Origin: Streptomyces colonosanans
GTDB taxonomy: Bacteria > Actinomycetota > Actinomycetes > Streptomycetales > Streptomycetaceae
Length of the DNA: 64,000 nucleotides
Assembly (NCBI RefSeq): GCF_001866645.1
Contig: NZ_MLYP01000042.1
Coordinates: 62,001 to 126,000, forward strand
Direction: 5' to 3'
In this document: positions 28,101 to 35,045 of the stretch, one piece after another
Layout: each line of letters starts with the position of its first letter
Numbering within the stretch: position 1 is the first letter of the stretch
The notes under the pieces: model-generated
The model's input: the letters and a program-made list of their open reading frames with translations, nothing else
Database searches by the model: none
Told to the model about the DNA's origin: nothing
Program-made: the position numbers and the translations under genes

Positions 28101-29391
28101 GGCTGTCGAGCAGTATCCCGCCCGCCCCCAGAGAGGGAAGCTCACCCGTGTAGAGCTCGTGGAAGAGCACACCGGCCGCGTACAGGTCGGTGGCCGGGGA
28201 GAAGCTGCCGGGATGCTGATGGCACTCGGGCGCGAGATACGCCGAGGGCTGATGGACGTACGCCGCCATGCCCACGCTGAGCTCGCTCGGGCGGGGCGGC
28301 CCGGGATGCGCGTAGTCGAAGCCGGTGAGCATGGCGACGCCGTTGCGTCCGACGAGCACGGTGTCCGGGCTGAGATAGCGGTGGACCACCCGGTGGGCGT
28401 GTGCGACAGCGAGGCCGCTGAGGACCCCGTCCACGATGCGCCGCCTGGCGTCGGCGCCGAGCGCGGAACGGCCCTTCGCGTCCAGCTTGACGCGCAGGGC
28501 TTCGGCGAGGACGTCCTTCAGAACGACGGCGTATCCCTCGCCCTCGTCCAGCGGGAAGGACGTGACGCACGGGACGATGTTCGGGCAGGGGGGAAGCTTG
28601 TTGAGGGCCTGGATCGGGTTGCCGATGCGCGCGTACGCCGTGGACCGCTGCTCGTCGGGCAGTAAAGGGTCGACGGCGTGTGCTTGGAGGATGTACGTCC
28701 CCGACCGCGGCTGGTCCGCCAGCCGCACCTGGTACACGGAGACGCGGCGGGCCGGGTCGTCGTCCTCGGACGTGTCGGTGTGGTCGGCCTCATGGAGGGT
28801 CTCCACGACCTCGTAGTGGCCGAAGCGCCGCTTCCCGGCCGGCGGACGGGTCTCCGCCTGGAAGACACGGGCCAGGTCGGCACGTAGCGCCGAGATGTCC
28901 CCCGTGGGCCGGTTCCCCGGCGGGCGGTGGCGCTTGAGGAAGGGCACCAGGTCGTCGAGGTGGAGGGTGCTCGGCTCGTCACGGCCATCGGGGTCGTGCA
29001 GGGTGGCTCCCGGGTACGGCAGGATCACCAGGCCCTCGCACCACACCGACCCGAGCCGCCCTCCCCCGGCCCGGGACCGCGCCAACAGGTCGGCGGCGAC
29101 CCGCGCATGGTTACGGATCTTCCGCCCCGGGCTCGCGAACGGCGCGCCCCGCGGATACCAGCGCCCGCCGCGCACTTCGACCCGGCCGTGCACCCCCTTG
29201 GTGTCCGCGAGGTAGACGGCGTGATCGGCGATGATCGCCAGATCCACCTCGAACATCGGTCGCCCCGGCCCGTACGGCAGCTCGAAGTTGGCGACGACGA
29301 TCCACTCGTCCGACGCGTGCTCCCGCAGATGGCGCAGCACCATGCGTTCGGCCTCGTTGGCCGGCTCCCCGATCGGGATGATCCGCGCCAT
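25186..29391 (-). CDS. NERD-pseudokinase-Ser/Thr kinase-ATPase fusion (MAD6-type)
   Basis: A 1401-aa four-part protein. (1) Residues 1-110: NERD nuclease-related domain, with Asp50 and the Asp63-Thr-Lys65 core. (2) About 160-450: a kinase-like domain with HRYLSPDTV in place of HRD and GFD in place of DFG, so probably inactive. (3) About 505-790: a Hanks-type kinase with GQGQFGVVY, HCDIKPSNLL (about 631-640), ILDFNAAV and an APEA loop, probably active. (4) From about 830: a P-loop ATPase with ITGNAGDGKTAFLQ (about 848). NERD-kinase fusions are known from PglW of BREX type 2 and from the MADS kinase. The neighbours favour MADS. It heads a three-gene operon under a damage-type promoter. Confidence 0.82.
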   Translation of the reverse strand: MARIIPIGEPANEAERMVLRHLREHASDEWIVVANFELPYGPGRPMFEVDLAIIADHAVYLADTKGVHGRVEVRGGRWYPRGAPFASPGRKIRNHARVAADLLARSRAGGGRLGSVWCEGLVILPYPGATLHDPDGRDEPSTLHLDDLVPFLKRHRPPGNRPTGDISALRADLARVFQAETRPPAGKRRFGHYEVVETLHEADHTDTSEDDDPARRVSVYQVRLADQPRSGTYILQAHAVDPLLPDEQRSTAYARIGNPIQALNKLPPCPNIVPCVTSFPLDEGEGYAVVLKDVLAEALRVKLDAKGRSALGADARRRIVDGVLSGLAVAHAHRVVHRYLSPDTVLVGRNGVAMLTGFDYAHPGPPRPSELSVGMAAYVHQPSAYLAPECHQHPGSFSPATDLYAAGVLFHELYTGELPSLGAGGILLDSLDETEQLDPELKAVIRGLLSVDPADRPLARDVISRLSMADAGRSRVQARRPVREEPGDPFDWNNPYSYADLPEGFRLTEKFRVRARLGQGQFGVVYRVFNTLDDADEVLKIITKDHESVEERLKGEYRILRKLPPHTNLVRLIDAEWLPKSRFPYLRMEFAEGQDLQRVLNQDRTLGPADVRKLLDDCLAGLGHLHLNGVFHCDIKPSNLLWTADGARILDFNAAVSEDSTLTPTLGSPRYLAPEATGLKRPSREQLTDLDLFALGISAYEALTGGYPWEGQRTPQRGTQPLDPRRLPGLADLDPDFTAVLLRAIAPRRHQRYRDAEEFRAALAAVHEVRIVPHVPAARSRLTATGGDSAGRNPFVSHLQTLYSQSARTNAGTRGLDPADHPLYVETALDSRLRPDVLKGLHRLVVITGNAGDGKTAFLQHLADEARRRGADFDEPRANGDDFTLDGRTFHTNHDGSQDEGDTENDTVLDTFLAPYQGQVPQAWPDDQTRLIAVNEGRLVDFAARHEDRYPLLAAIVREGLSTGRGAHGVAVVNLNARDVLADPDGTGSIMHRMVASLTGERNWEACASCALAPRCYALHNARTFAHPTAGKQVTERLATLYRMVHLRGRLHITLRDLRSALAYTLTSGRDCAQIQALYASDDHEARQDVLDSLYFTSWAGIHTGESGTDERDRLLGQLRELDVAAVPDPQLDRRLDYTGPAAGHTLVSFDQRGDLDERLLTERFRALPRTHLADRAQISAHRAYLAAARRRFYFESLDDTRWMGLLPYQAADRFLRLLAAGNPGPEELSRLIEAVNRGEGMPRALGREGRDLALQVRAVPGGTVRSHRLFPAGSFTIAVAEPPSSRYVETSARELVVRHHPEDGRAHRAQLAVRLDLYELLDRLHQGHQPGVEDRQGQNLALAVFKNALAATSYQEVLLNAPGSPPYRLSRLPDGALSLAPALPDSAAPETSGHDTEGAR

Positions 29392-29488
29392 CGCCCCGCT
29401 CCCTCGTTCTCACGCCGTACGCACACCGCACCCGCCCCACGAGCACCGGCACGCACACGGTCATATGCCGACGCCTGTGTCACGGGAC

Positions 29489-29511
29489 ACTCTAGGACGC
29501 CCCACTGACAA
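29489..29511 (-). promoter_or_regulatory. RecA-independent DNA-damage-type promoter before the kinase operon
   Basis: On the minus strand it reads TTGTCAGTG, then 8 bases, then TAGAGT. This fits TTGTCRGTG-N8-TAnnnT, the motif described for RecA-independent, PafBC-controlled damage promoters in mycobacteria. The kinase ATG is 98 nt downstream. Two more exact matches in this window precede a beta-clamp gene and an ECF sigma gene. Confidence 0.72.
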
Positions 29512-29537
29512 CGCGCCGGAATCCGGCCGCGCCCAGG

Positions 29538-29723
29538 TCACAACACCTCGCCCCGGCTACGGGCGTTGGCCACGGCCACGCGGGCCCGCAACAGCCTGTC
29601 GTCCGGCGACGTGCCGCCCACCGAGCCGTCGGCAGCCACCGGCTCGACGTCACCGGGACGCGCGGTCCACTCCCGGCCGCCGCCGGGAGGGCGCAGCCAA
29701 ACGTAGCCGTCGAGGTGGTCCAT
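29538..29723 (-). CDS. small conserved-type hypothetical protein (61 aa)
   Basis: A 61-aa acidic protein starting MDHLDGYVWLRPPGGGREW, preceded by a good ribosome site (GGAAAGGAG, spaced 6-7 nt from the ATG). Its stop is 27 nt before the kinase promoter. Similar small proteins with a DGYVWLRPPGGGREW-like start occur beside DUF5753 regulators in Streptomyces, as I remember. It therefore probably belongs with the divergent regulator pair rather than with the defence operon. Function unknown. Confidence 0.6.
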   Translation of the reverse strand: MDHLDGYVWLRPPGGGREWTARPGDVEPVAADGSVGGTSPDDRLLRARVAVANARSRGEVL

Positions 29724-30100
29724 GACGACTCCTTTCCGGTCCCGCCGTGTGTCATAGGCGAGTTCACCGACGGGGAAACGGCCCGGCTCATCGGCGGCGC
29801 GGGCGGTCGCCTGGTCGGCGGCACGCGCCTGCGCGGCGGCCTTGTCGGCGGCTCGATCGGGGCGGTGGGGGGTCGTACGGCGGGTCAACTGTGCCTCCTG
29901 TGCGGTTCTCGCTGTTCGCGCTCTCAGCGTCACCGTCAGGAACCGTCGCTGGACAGGGGGACGGTGTTCCACGAGGAGATCCGGAACAACCCTCACCTGC
30001 CGTTCTTCACCGTTCGCACCCACGCTGTCACCGAACGCGACTAGCGTGGACGGCGTGATGACATCCCCTCGGGGATGCGGAACCACGAGGGAGCACCGCC
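29724..30100. other. divergent promoter region, candidate regulator inverted repeat
   Basis: A 377-bp gap between the 61-aa gene and the DUF5753 regulator. The open frames in it have no recognisable features. An inverted repeat CGTTCG (30011-30016) and CGAACG (30032-30037), 15 nt apart, lies 64-90 nt before the regulator's ATG beside a TAGCGT -10-like box (30042-30047). It could be that regulator's own operator; this is a guess from symmetry only. Confidence 0.4.
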
Positions 30101-30949
30101 ATGACCAAGCCCGGCCGCGCACTCACCCCCGCCCGCTCCGCCCGCGACCTCTACGGCGTGGAACTCAACCGCCAACGCCAGCTCGCCGGGCTGTCGTTGG
30201 ACCGACTGTCGGACATCGTCAACTACAGCAAGACACATCTGCACGGGGTGGAGACGGGTGAACGGCTTCCGTTGCCGCCGATCTCGGAGAAGCTGGATCT
30301 GGCCTTTGGGACAGGGGAGTTGTTCCAGGGGCTGTGGGGCGCGATGAAGCGGGAGCACACGGCTCGCCGGTTCGATCACTGCTTGGAGCTGGAGGCTCGG
30401 GCGGCGCGGATTCAGGAATTTGGCGCGAACGTCATCCCCGGGCTGCTCCAGACCCCCGCGTACATGCGCGCGTTGTTCATCAAAGGCAATCCAGGAATGA
30501 GCCCCGTGAAGATCGACGACTTGGTGGCGGCCCGCCTGAGTCGCCAGGAGGTTCTTCGACGCGACAATACGCCGGACTTCTGGTGGATTCTCGGTGAAGC
30601 GACCCTGCGCCAGGCTGTGGGCGGACCGAGGGTGATGTGTGAGCAGCTCACGGCCTTGCTTCCGCTAGCGGAAACACGCCGCACGACGATCCAAGTCATC
30701 CCGTTCGAGGCGGGCGCGTGCACCCTGATGAACGGCACACTCATCTTGCTGACTCTCCCGGACAACTCGACCACCGTGTACCAGGAAGGCCCCAGGAACG
30801 GCGAGATCTTCGACGACCGGGATACCGTCACGCTGCGCATGCGAGAGTACGATCTGATGAAGGCCAGCGCCCTCTCGCCAGGAGAGTCCGCAGCGCTGAT
30901 CGAAGCGACGATGGAGACATACCAGCCATGCGAGCCACCTCGGACCTGA
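30101..30949 (+). CDS. XRE-family regulator with DUF5753 domain
   Basis: A 282-aa protein with an N-terminal helix-turn-helix (about 20-75; LSLDRLSDIVNYSKTHLHGVETGERLP) and a C-terminal DUF5753 domain that begins at LEARAARIQEFGANVIPGLLQTPAYMRAL. This is the Scr1/WhiJ-like class abundant in Streptomyces. Such proteins usually work with an adjacent DUF397 protein, which is present here and overlaps its 3' end by 22 nt. The pair stands on the opposite strand inside the defence gene set, between the kinase and the specificity subunit. Whether it controls the defence genes or is a passenger cannot be told. Confidence 0.9.
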   Translation: MTKPGRALTPARSARDLYGVELNRQRQLAGLSLDRLSDIVNYSKTHLHGVETGERLPLPPISEKLDLAFGTGELFQGLWGAMKREHTARRFDHCLELEARAARIQEFGANVIPGLLQTPAYMRALFIKGNPGMSPVKIDDLVAARLSRQEVLRRDNTPDFWWILGEATLRQAVGGPRVMCEQLTALLPLAETRRTTIQVIPFEAGACTLMNGTLILLTLPDNSTTVYQEGPRNGEIFDDRDTVTLRMREYDLMKASALSPGESAALIEATMETYQPCEPPRT

Positions 30950-31137
30950 GCATCGCCCACTGGCGCAAGTCCTCCTACAGCGGAAACCAGCAGGGGGATG
31001 CTTGCGTCGAGGTCTGCGACGACTTCCCCGGCACGGTCCCCGTCCGCGACAGCAAGAACACTGCTGGCCCTGTCCTGACGCTCCCTGGCCGATCCTGGCA
31101 GCGGTTTATCGACGGCCTCAAGGACGGGGCGCTGTAG
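30928..31137 (+). CDS. DUF397 domain protein
   Basis: A 69-aa protein with the standard DUF397 pattern: HWRKSSYSGNQQGDACVEV, VPVRDSKNTAGPVLTL, and a C-terminal W-x-x-F-I-x-G-x-K helix. These proteins partner DUF5753 regulators, in some cases modulating them in an antitoxin-like way. The start ATG 30928 lies inside the end of the regulator gene, so translation is coupled. It faces the hsdS-like gene, 50 nt between stop codons. Confidence 0.9.
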   Translation: MRATSDLSIAHWRKSSYSGNQQGDACVEVCDDFPGTVPVRDSKNTAGPVLTLPGRSWQRFIDGLKDGAL

Positions 31138-31187
31138 GGCACTTACGTCGAGTACCGCCCCTCGCCGACATACAGCTCCGCACAGGC

Positions 31188-32609
31188 TCAGCCGGTCACG
31201 GCCTCCTCCAGCTTGGCGAGGGCCAGATCTTCCTTGACGTCGGCTTCGTCGCGCTTCCTGTACGCGTCACGGATGGTGTTGGCGATGCGATCACGGTCGG
31301 CCTCCGTCAGAACCGGCACAGGAATGCTCGTACGCAGCTCCTCATGGATGTCCTGCTGCTTGCCACCAACGGACATGGAACGCAGAACGCGGAAGGCGGC
31401 CTCCGAACGGAGAAAAGCGAAGAGGTAGGCACCCGGAACAGTGGGTTCCCCACTCACGACACGCAGGAAGTGCTGACTGTAGGCGTGGTCGAGCCAGGAG
31501 CCGGTTACCAGGAACGGGCGACAGAACACCTCGTTCTCGCCCAAAGTTCCCTGAGCCGCAATCATCACTGTCTCATCCGACGCAAAAATGCCCGGCGGCG
31601 CCTGCTCTGGGCTGATCCAACGCCCCTCCGGTCGCAACCAGAACGCCTGACGCTGGCCAATGAGGCGTACAGCGCCGTGGTCCGGTTCTGCGTCAATGCG
31701 CTTGAAACGCACCCCGGACCCCAGCACGCCCCCCTTGCAAACCTCCCCCAACGTCACACACTCCACAGACCCCAGCCGCTCCAGAATCTCCTCGGCCCGC
31801 GGCTGGAAGTTGAGCGCCCGCAGCGTGGTCGCCGTAAGGCCCCGCTTCACGAACCCCAAGTCCCGCCCGCGTTCATGCCACCTGAGGTCGAGCAGGTCCT
31901 CCAGGTGAGCCGTGCTGAAGAGATCGCGCGTGGCCTGGGCAAGCCCCTCCTGAAACGCAGCCCGCAACTCGGCTGCTTCCTGAATGAGTTCGTGGATCTC
32001 CTTCTCGACCGCATCACCGAAGCGAGGGATCGGGATATCCCCCACATGGTCAGGAGAGATGTGCTTGACGGCCGATCCGTATACCCCACCCCTGACGAGC
32101 ACCTCACCGAACCGGCTACTCAGGAAGGCGCACAGATACCCAGGAGGGGTAATCCCGGAATCGGGCTCGACCTTGATGACGTCTTCCGATGACCAGAAGC
32201 CGACCATGTCAGGCCGTACATAAGCCCGTCGCCCCGCATTGAATCCCGACCGGGAGATCAGCGTCATCCCGGATTTGAGCTTCAGGTCGGCCAGCCGGGA
32301 TGACACGGCGTCTTCCCTGCGCAGCAGGGGCAGTGTCGAGAAGTCGGCGAGTTGCATGTCCTTGCTGCCGACGAACGGCACGCCATGCGCGGGGTCAGTC
32401 ACGTACACGCGCCGGAAGAGCGGTCCGCTGACAATGCCCCCGGACCGGCCACCGGTCAGGTCCCTCAGCGGCACCTTCTCCACCCGCAGCCGCTCCAGCA
32501 ACCGCTTCGTCGCGAACGCCCCCGACAAGTAGGGCTTGGCATCCAGCCGCAACCCCTGCTTGTCGAGCCACCCGCGCATCGCCGGGTTCCCCGGTTCCGC
32601 GACCTTCAC
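31188..32609 (-). CDS. HsdS-like DNA specificity subunit (MAD5-type)
   Basis: A 473-aa protein with the two-repeat layout of type I S subunits: an N-terminal target-recognition region (to about residue 200), a helical spacer (EKEIHELIQEAAELRAAFQEGLAQA), and a second target-recognition region ending in a conserved helical arm (ADRDRIANTIRDAYRKRDEA). Each repeat contains the ISPDHVGDIPIP or LRTSIPVPVL end-of-domain pattern. It should direct the methyltransferase to a bipartite sequence. It overlaps the methyltransferase gene by 4 nt. No HsdR gene is present, so it is not part of a classical type I system. The type and position fit MAD5 of the methylation-associated defence system. Confidence 0.84.
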   Translation of the reverse strand: MKVAEPGNPAMRGWLDKQGLRLDAKPYLSGAFATKRLLERLRVEKVPLRDLTGGRSGGIVSGPLFRRVYVTDPAHGVPFVGSKDMQLADFSTLPLLRREDAVSSRLADLKLKSGMTLISRSGFNAGRRAYVRPDMVGFWSSEDVIKVEPDSGITPPGYLCAFLSSRFGEVLVRGGVYGSAVKHISPDHVGDIPIPRFGDAVEKEIHELIQEAAELRAAFQEGLAQATRDLFSTAHLEDLLDLRWHERGRDLGFVKRGLTATTLRALNFQPRAEEILERLGSVECVTLGEVCKGGVLGSGVRFKRIDAEPDHGAVRLIGQRQAFWLRPEGRWISPEQAPPGIFASDETVMIAAQGTLGENEVFCRPFLVTGSWLDHAYSQHFLRVVSGEPTVPGAYLFAFLRSEAAFRVLRSMSVGGKQQDIHEELRTSIPVPVLTEADRDRIANTIRDAYRKRDEADVKEDLALAKLEEAVTG

Positions 32610-34894
32610 GCCTCCGCCCCCGGCTTCCAGGGAAGTTCGTCCCGGTACCGGTCCAGGAACGCGTGGTACTCGGTGATGACGCTCGGCCGGTTGTGGCGCT
32701 TGCGCCGTTGCCGTAGGGGCATGAGGTCATCGTCGCGGATCAGGTCACGCCGCTTGAGGGTGCGGGGAATCGCCACGTTGTTGACGACGATCTCGTCGGT
32801 CACCTCGTACTCGTCCACGACGAGGTCACCACGAGCGTCCCGCACATACAGAGGATTGCCGCGCCGGTCGACGCCGACCTTCTCCGCGACGGCCATGAAC
32901 ACCGGGTAGTCGGCGGGACCGTGCACCCGTTCCTGGAACTTCTCCTCATCCGTCTTCTTCGTCAAGAAGAGCAACGTGGTGAGGATGTTGACGCCCGCAC
33001 CCTCGACGAAGATCTCCACCGGGAGTTCGACGCTGGCCATGACCCAGCACTCGTCGAGGACGTACTGGCGTACCGCCTCGTCGTCGGGGCCGGGGTTGGA
33101 GAGGATTCCGTTGGGCAGGACGATGCAGAGACGACCGCCGGGCCGTACCCATTCGATCGCCTTCTGGACGAAGAGCCGTTCCGGGGCGACGGAGTAGGCG
33201 GGCTTGCCGCGCTTGAGGGTGCCGTCCGGCTTCCGGCTCCAGCCGTAGGCGATGCTCCGCTCCTTCTCCACACCCGACGGGTGCTTGCGGAACAGGTCCA
33301 GGACCGGGCCTGTCACCGGGATGTCCGTACCGAAGGGGGGGTTAGTGAGCAGCACATCGAGCTTGCCGGGTTCGATGCGGTGGCGGAACGGCTCGGCGAG
33401 CCTGACGCCGGGGAGGTTGCCCAGCCAGGGGAAGCCGAGGGAGTCCATCTGGAACGTATGGCCCGCGATGTCGGTGAGCATCATCACACCGAACGCGGCG
33501 GCGCGCGTCAGGAAGGGGTCGAAGTCCGCTCCGAAGATCCGTTCCTCGGCGTACCGGCCGAGCCGCTGCCGCAGCGCGGTCTCCAGGCGGGCCCGTTCCT
33601 GGACGGACAGTGACTGCTCGTCGTCGGGCATCCACTTGTGCAGCACGTGGAGCAGGGTCTCGCGCAGGAACCCCCCGGTGCCGCAACACGGGTCGAAGAC
33701 GGTCTCGCCCTCCTTGGGGTCGAGGATCTCGACCGCGAGCCGGACCGCCCGGAGCGGAGTGAAGTACTGGCCGCGGTCACCACGCAGGTTGTCACCGACG
33801 AGTTCCTGGTACGCGGTGCCGAGGGCGTCGAGCGAGGTGTCGTGCAGGCTGTAGGTGGCCAGTTCACCGGTGATGAACGTCAGGGCTCCGTCGCCGAGGG
33901 TGAGCCGGTCGTACTCGTCGAACAGTTCCTGCTCGGCGTAGAACTCCTTGACCTCCTCGAAGAGTTCCCTGACCCGGGCAGCGACGGCGGGGCTGCCCTC
34001 CTCACCCATGACGGCGGCGGCGAGGTCGGCGCTGTCGACGTGGAACCGGGTCTCCCGCTTGCCCTCCCGCACCAGACGCTCGTCGTAGAGCTTGGCGAAC
34101 AGGACGTACAGGAACTGCCAGAACGCGGCGTCCTTGGGCAGGCCCTCGTTTCCGTGGATGTAGTTGTGGCAGCGGCGGAAGGCGAACCGCAGCATCGATT
34201 CGTCGGCCCGCCGCATCACGGCGAGCGAGGAAGCATTGCCTTGGGCGTCGAAGACCGTCGCGTCGCCGCGCGGCCAGTTCAGCAGCGGCAGGTACTTCTC
34301 CTCGAAGGGCGAGGAGGTGTCGCGGCGGATGAAGTACAGGTCCTTGTCGTCGGTCCACATGCCATACACGCACTCGTCGCCGGCGGCGTGCATCAACGAG
34401 GCAACCTCGTCGACCTGCTCCTTGGCGTGCGCGAATGTGCGGATCTTGGAGACGGTACGGCTCTCCTTGGGGCGGGCCTTGGTGACGACGATGCGCCGCA
34501 CGTACTGCAGCTTGTGCGGCTTGCCGTGTTCGAAGATCGCGATGCTCGCGCGGCGCCGGGACTTACGGCCGGTCTCCTCGTTGATCACAGGAATCGAGAA
34601 GTCGGCTTCCATGTCACGGGGATCGATGCCGTACTGATGGACCAGCGAGCGGGCGATCCGCTGGCGCACCTTCTCAGCCTCGGTGAGCTTCACCACCTCC
34701 GTGCCGGTGATGTAGTCGAAGCCCTCGTCGTCCTGAAGCTTCCGCGGCTCCGCGCTCTCCCCCGAGCCGTTCTCTGCGCTCACCATCTCCGCGCCCCGCT
34801 TGCCGGACTTCCCACGCTTCCTCGACGCCCCGGACGCCCCCGGCTTCGGCTCTCCCCCGCCAGGAATGTCAAGACCCAGCTGTTCCTCAGCCAT
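32606..34894 (-). CDS. N6-adenine DNA methyltransferase, HsdM-like (MAD2-type)
   Basis: A 762-aa methyltransferase. The SAM-binding motif I is DPCCGTGGFL (about 397-406) and the catalytic motif IV is NPPF (about 515), the form of type I-like N6-adenine enzymes. A lysine-rich, low-complexity N-terminus of about 60 residues precedes a domain with the VVTKARPKESRTVSKIRTFAH region. I chose ATG 34894, which has an AAGGTGG ribosome site; the ORF is open further upstream. Its stop overlaps the S subunit start, and the AIPR gene lies 151 nt upstream. Expected role: marking host DNA so that the defence proteins spare it. Confidence 0.87.
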   Translation of the reverse strand: MAEEQLGLDIPGGGEPKPGASGASRKRGKSGKRGAEMVSAENGSGESAEPRKLQDDEGFDYITGTEVVKLTEAEKVRQRIARSLVHQYGIDPRDMEADFSIPVINEETGRKSRRRASIAIFEHGKPHKLQYVRRIVVTKARPKESRTVSKIRTFAHAKEQVDEVASLMHAAGDECVYGMWTDDKDLYFIRRDTSSPFEEKYLPLLNWPRGDATVFDAQGNASSLAVMRRADESMLRFAFRRCHNYIHGNEGLPKDAAFWQFLYVLFAKLYDERLVREGKRETRFHVDSADLAAAVMGEEGSPAVAARVRELFEEVKEFYAEQELFDEYDRLTLGDGALTFITGELATYSLHDTSLDALGTAYQELVGDNLRGDRGQYFTPLRAVRLAVEILDPKEGETVFDPCCGTGGFLRETLLHVLHKWMPDDEQSLSVQERARLETALRQRLGRYAEERIFGADFDPFLTRAAAFGVMMLTDIAGHTFQMDSLGFPWLGNLPGVRLAEPFRHRIEPGKLDVLLTNPPFGTDIPVTGPVLDLFRKHPSGVEKERSIAYGWSRKPDGTLKRGKPAYSVAPERLFVQKAIEWVRPGGRLCIVLPNGILSNPGPDDEAVRQYVLDECWVMASVELPVEIFVEGAGVNILTTLLFLTKKTDEEKFQERVHGPADYPVFMAVAEKVGVDRRGNPLYVRDARGDLVVDEYEVTDEIVVNNVAIPRTLKRRDLIRDDDLMPLRQRRKRHNRPSVITEYHAFLDRYRDELPWKPGAEA

Positions 34895-35045
34895 CGCGAT
34901 AGCGCCCACCTTGTCCCGTATTGCCACAATTCGCACCGGCCGCGGTCGCCCGCCGATACCACTCAAGACTAGGGCAGCGCGGAACCGGTTCCTCGCCGTT
35001 CCGCGCTGCCCACGGTCCGTAGTCACGGTCGAGGAATCCCAGCCC

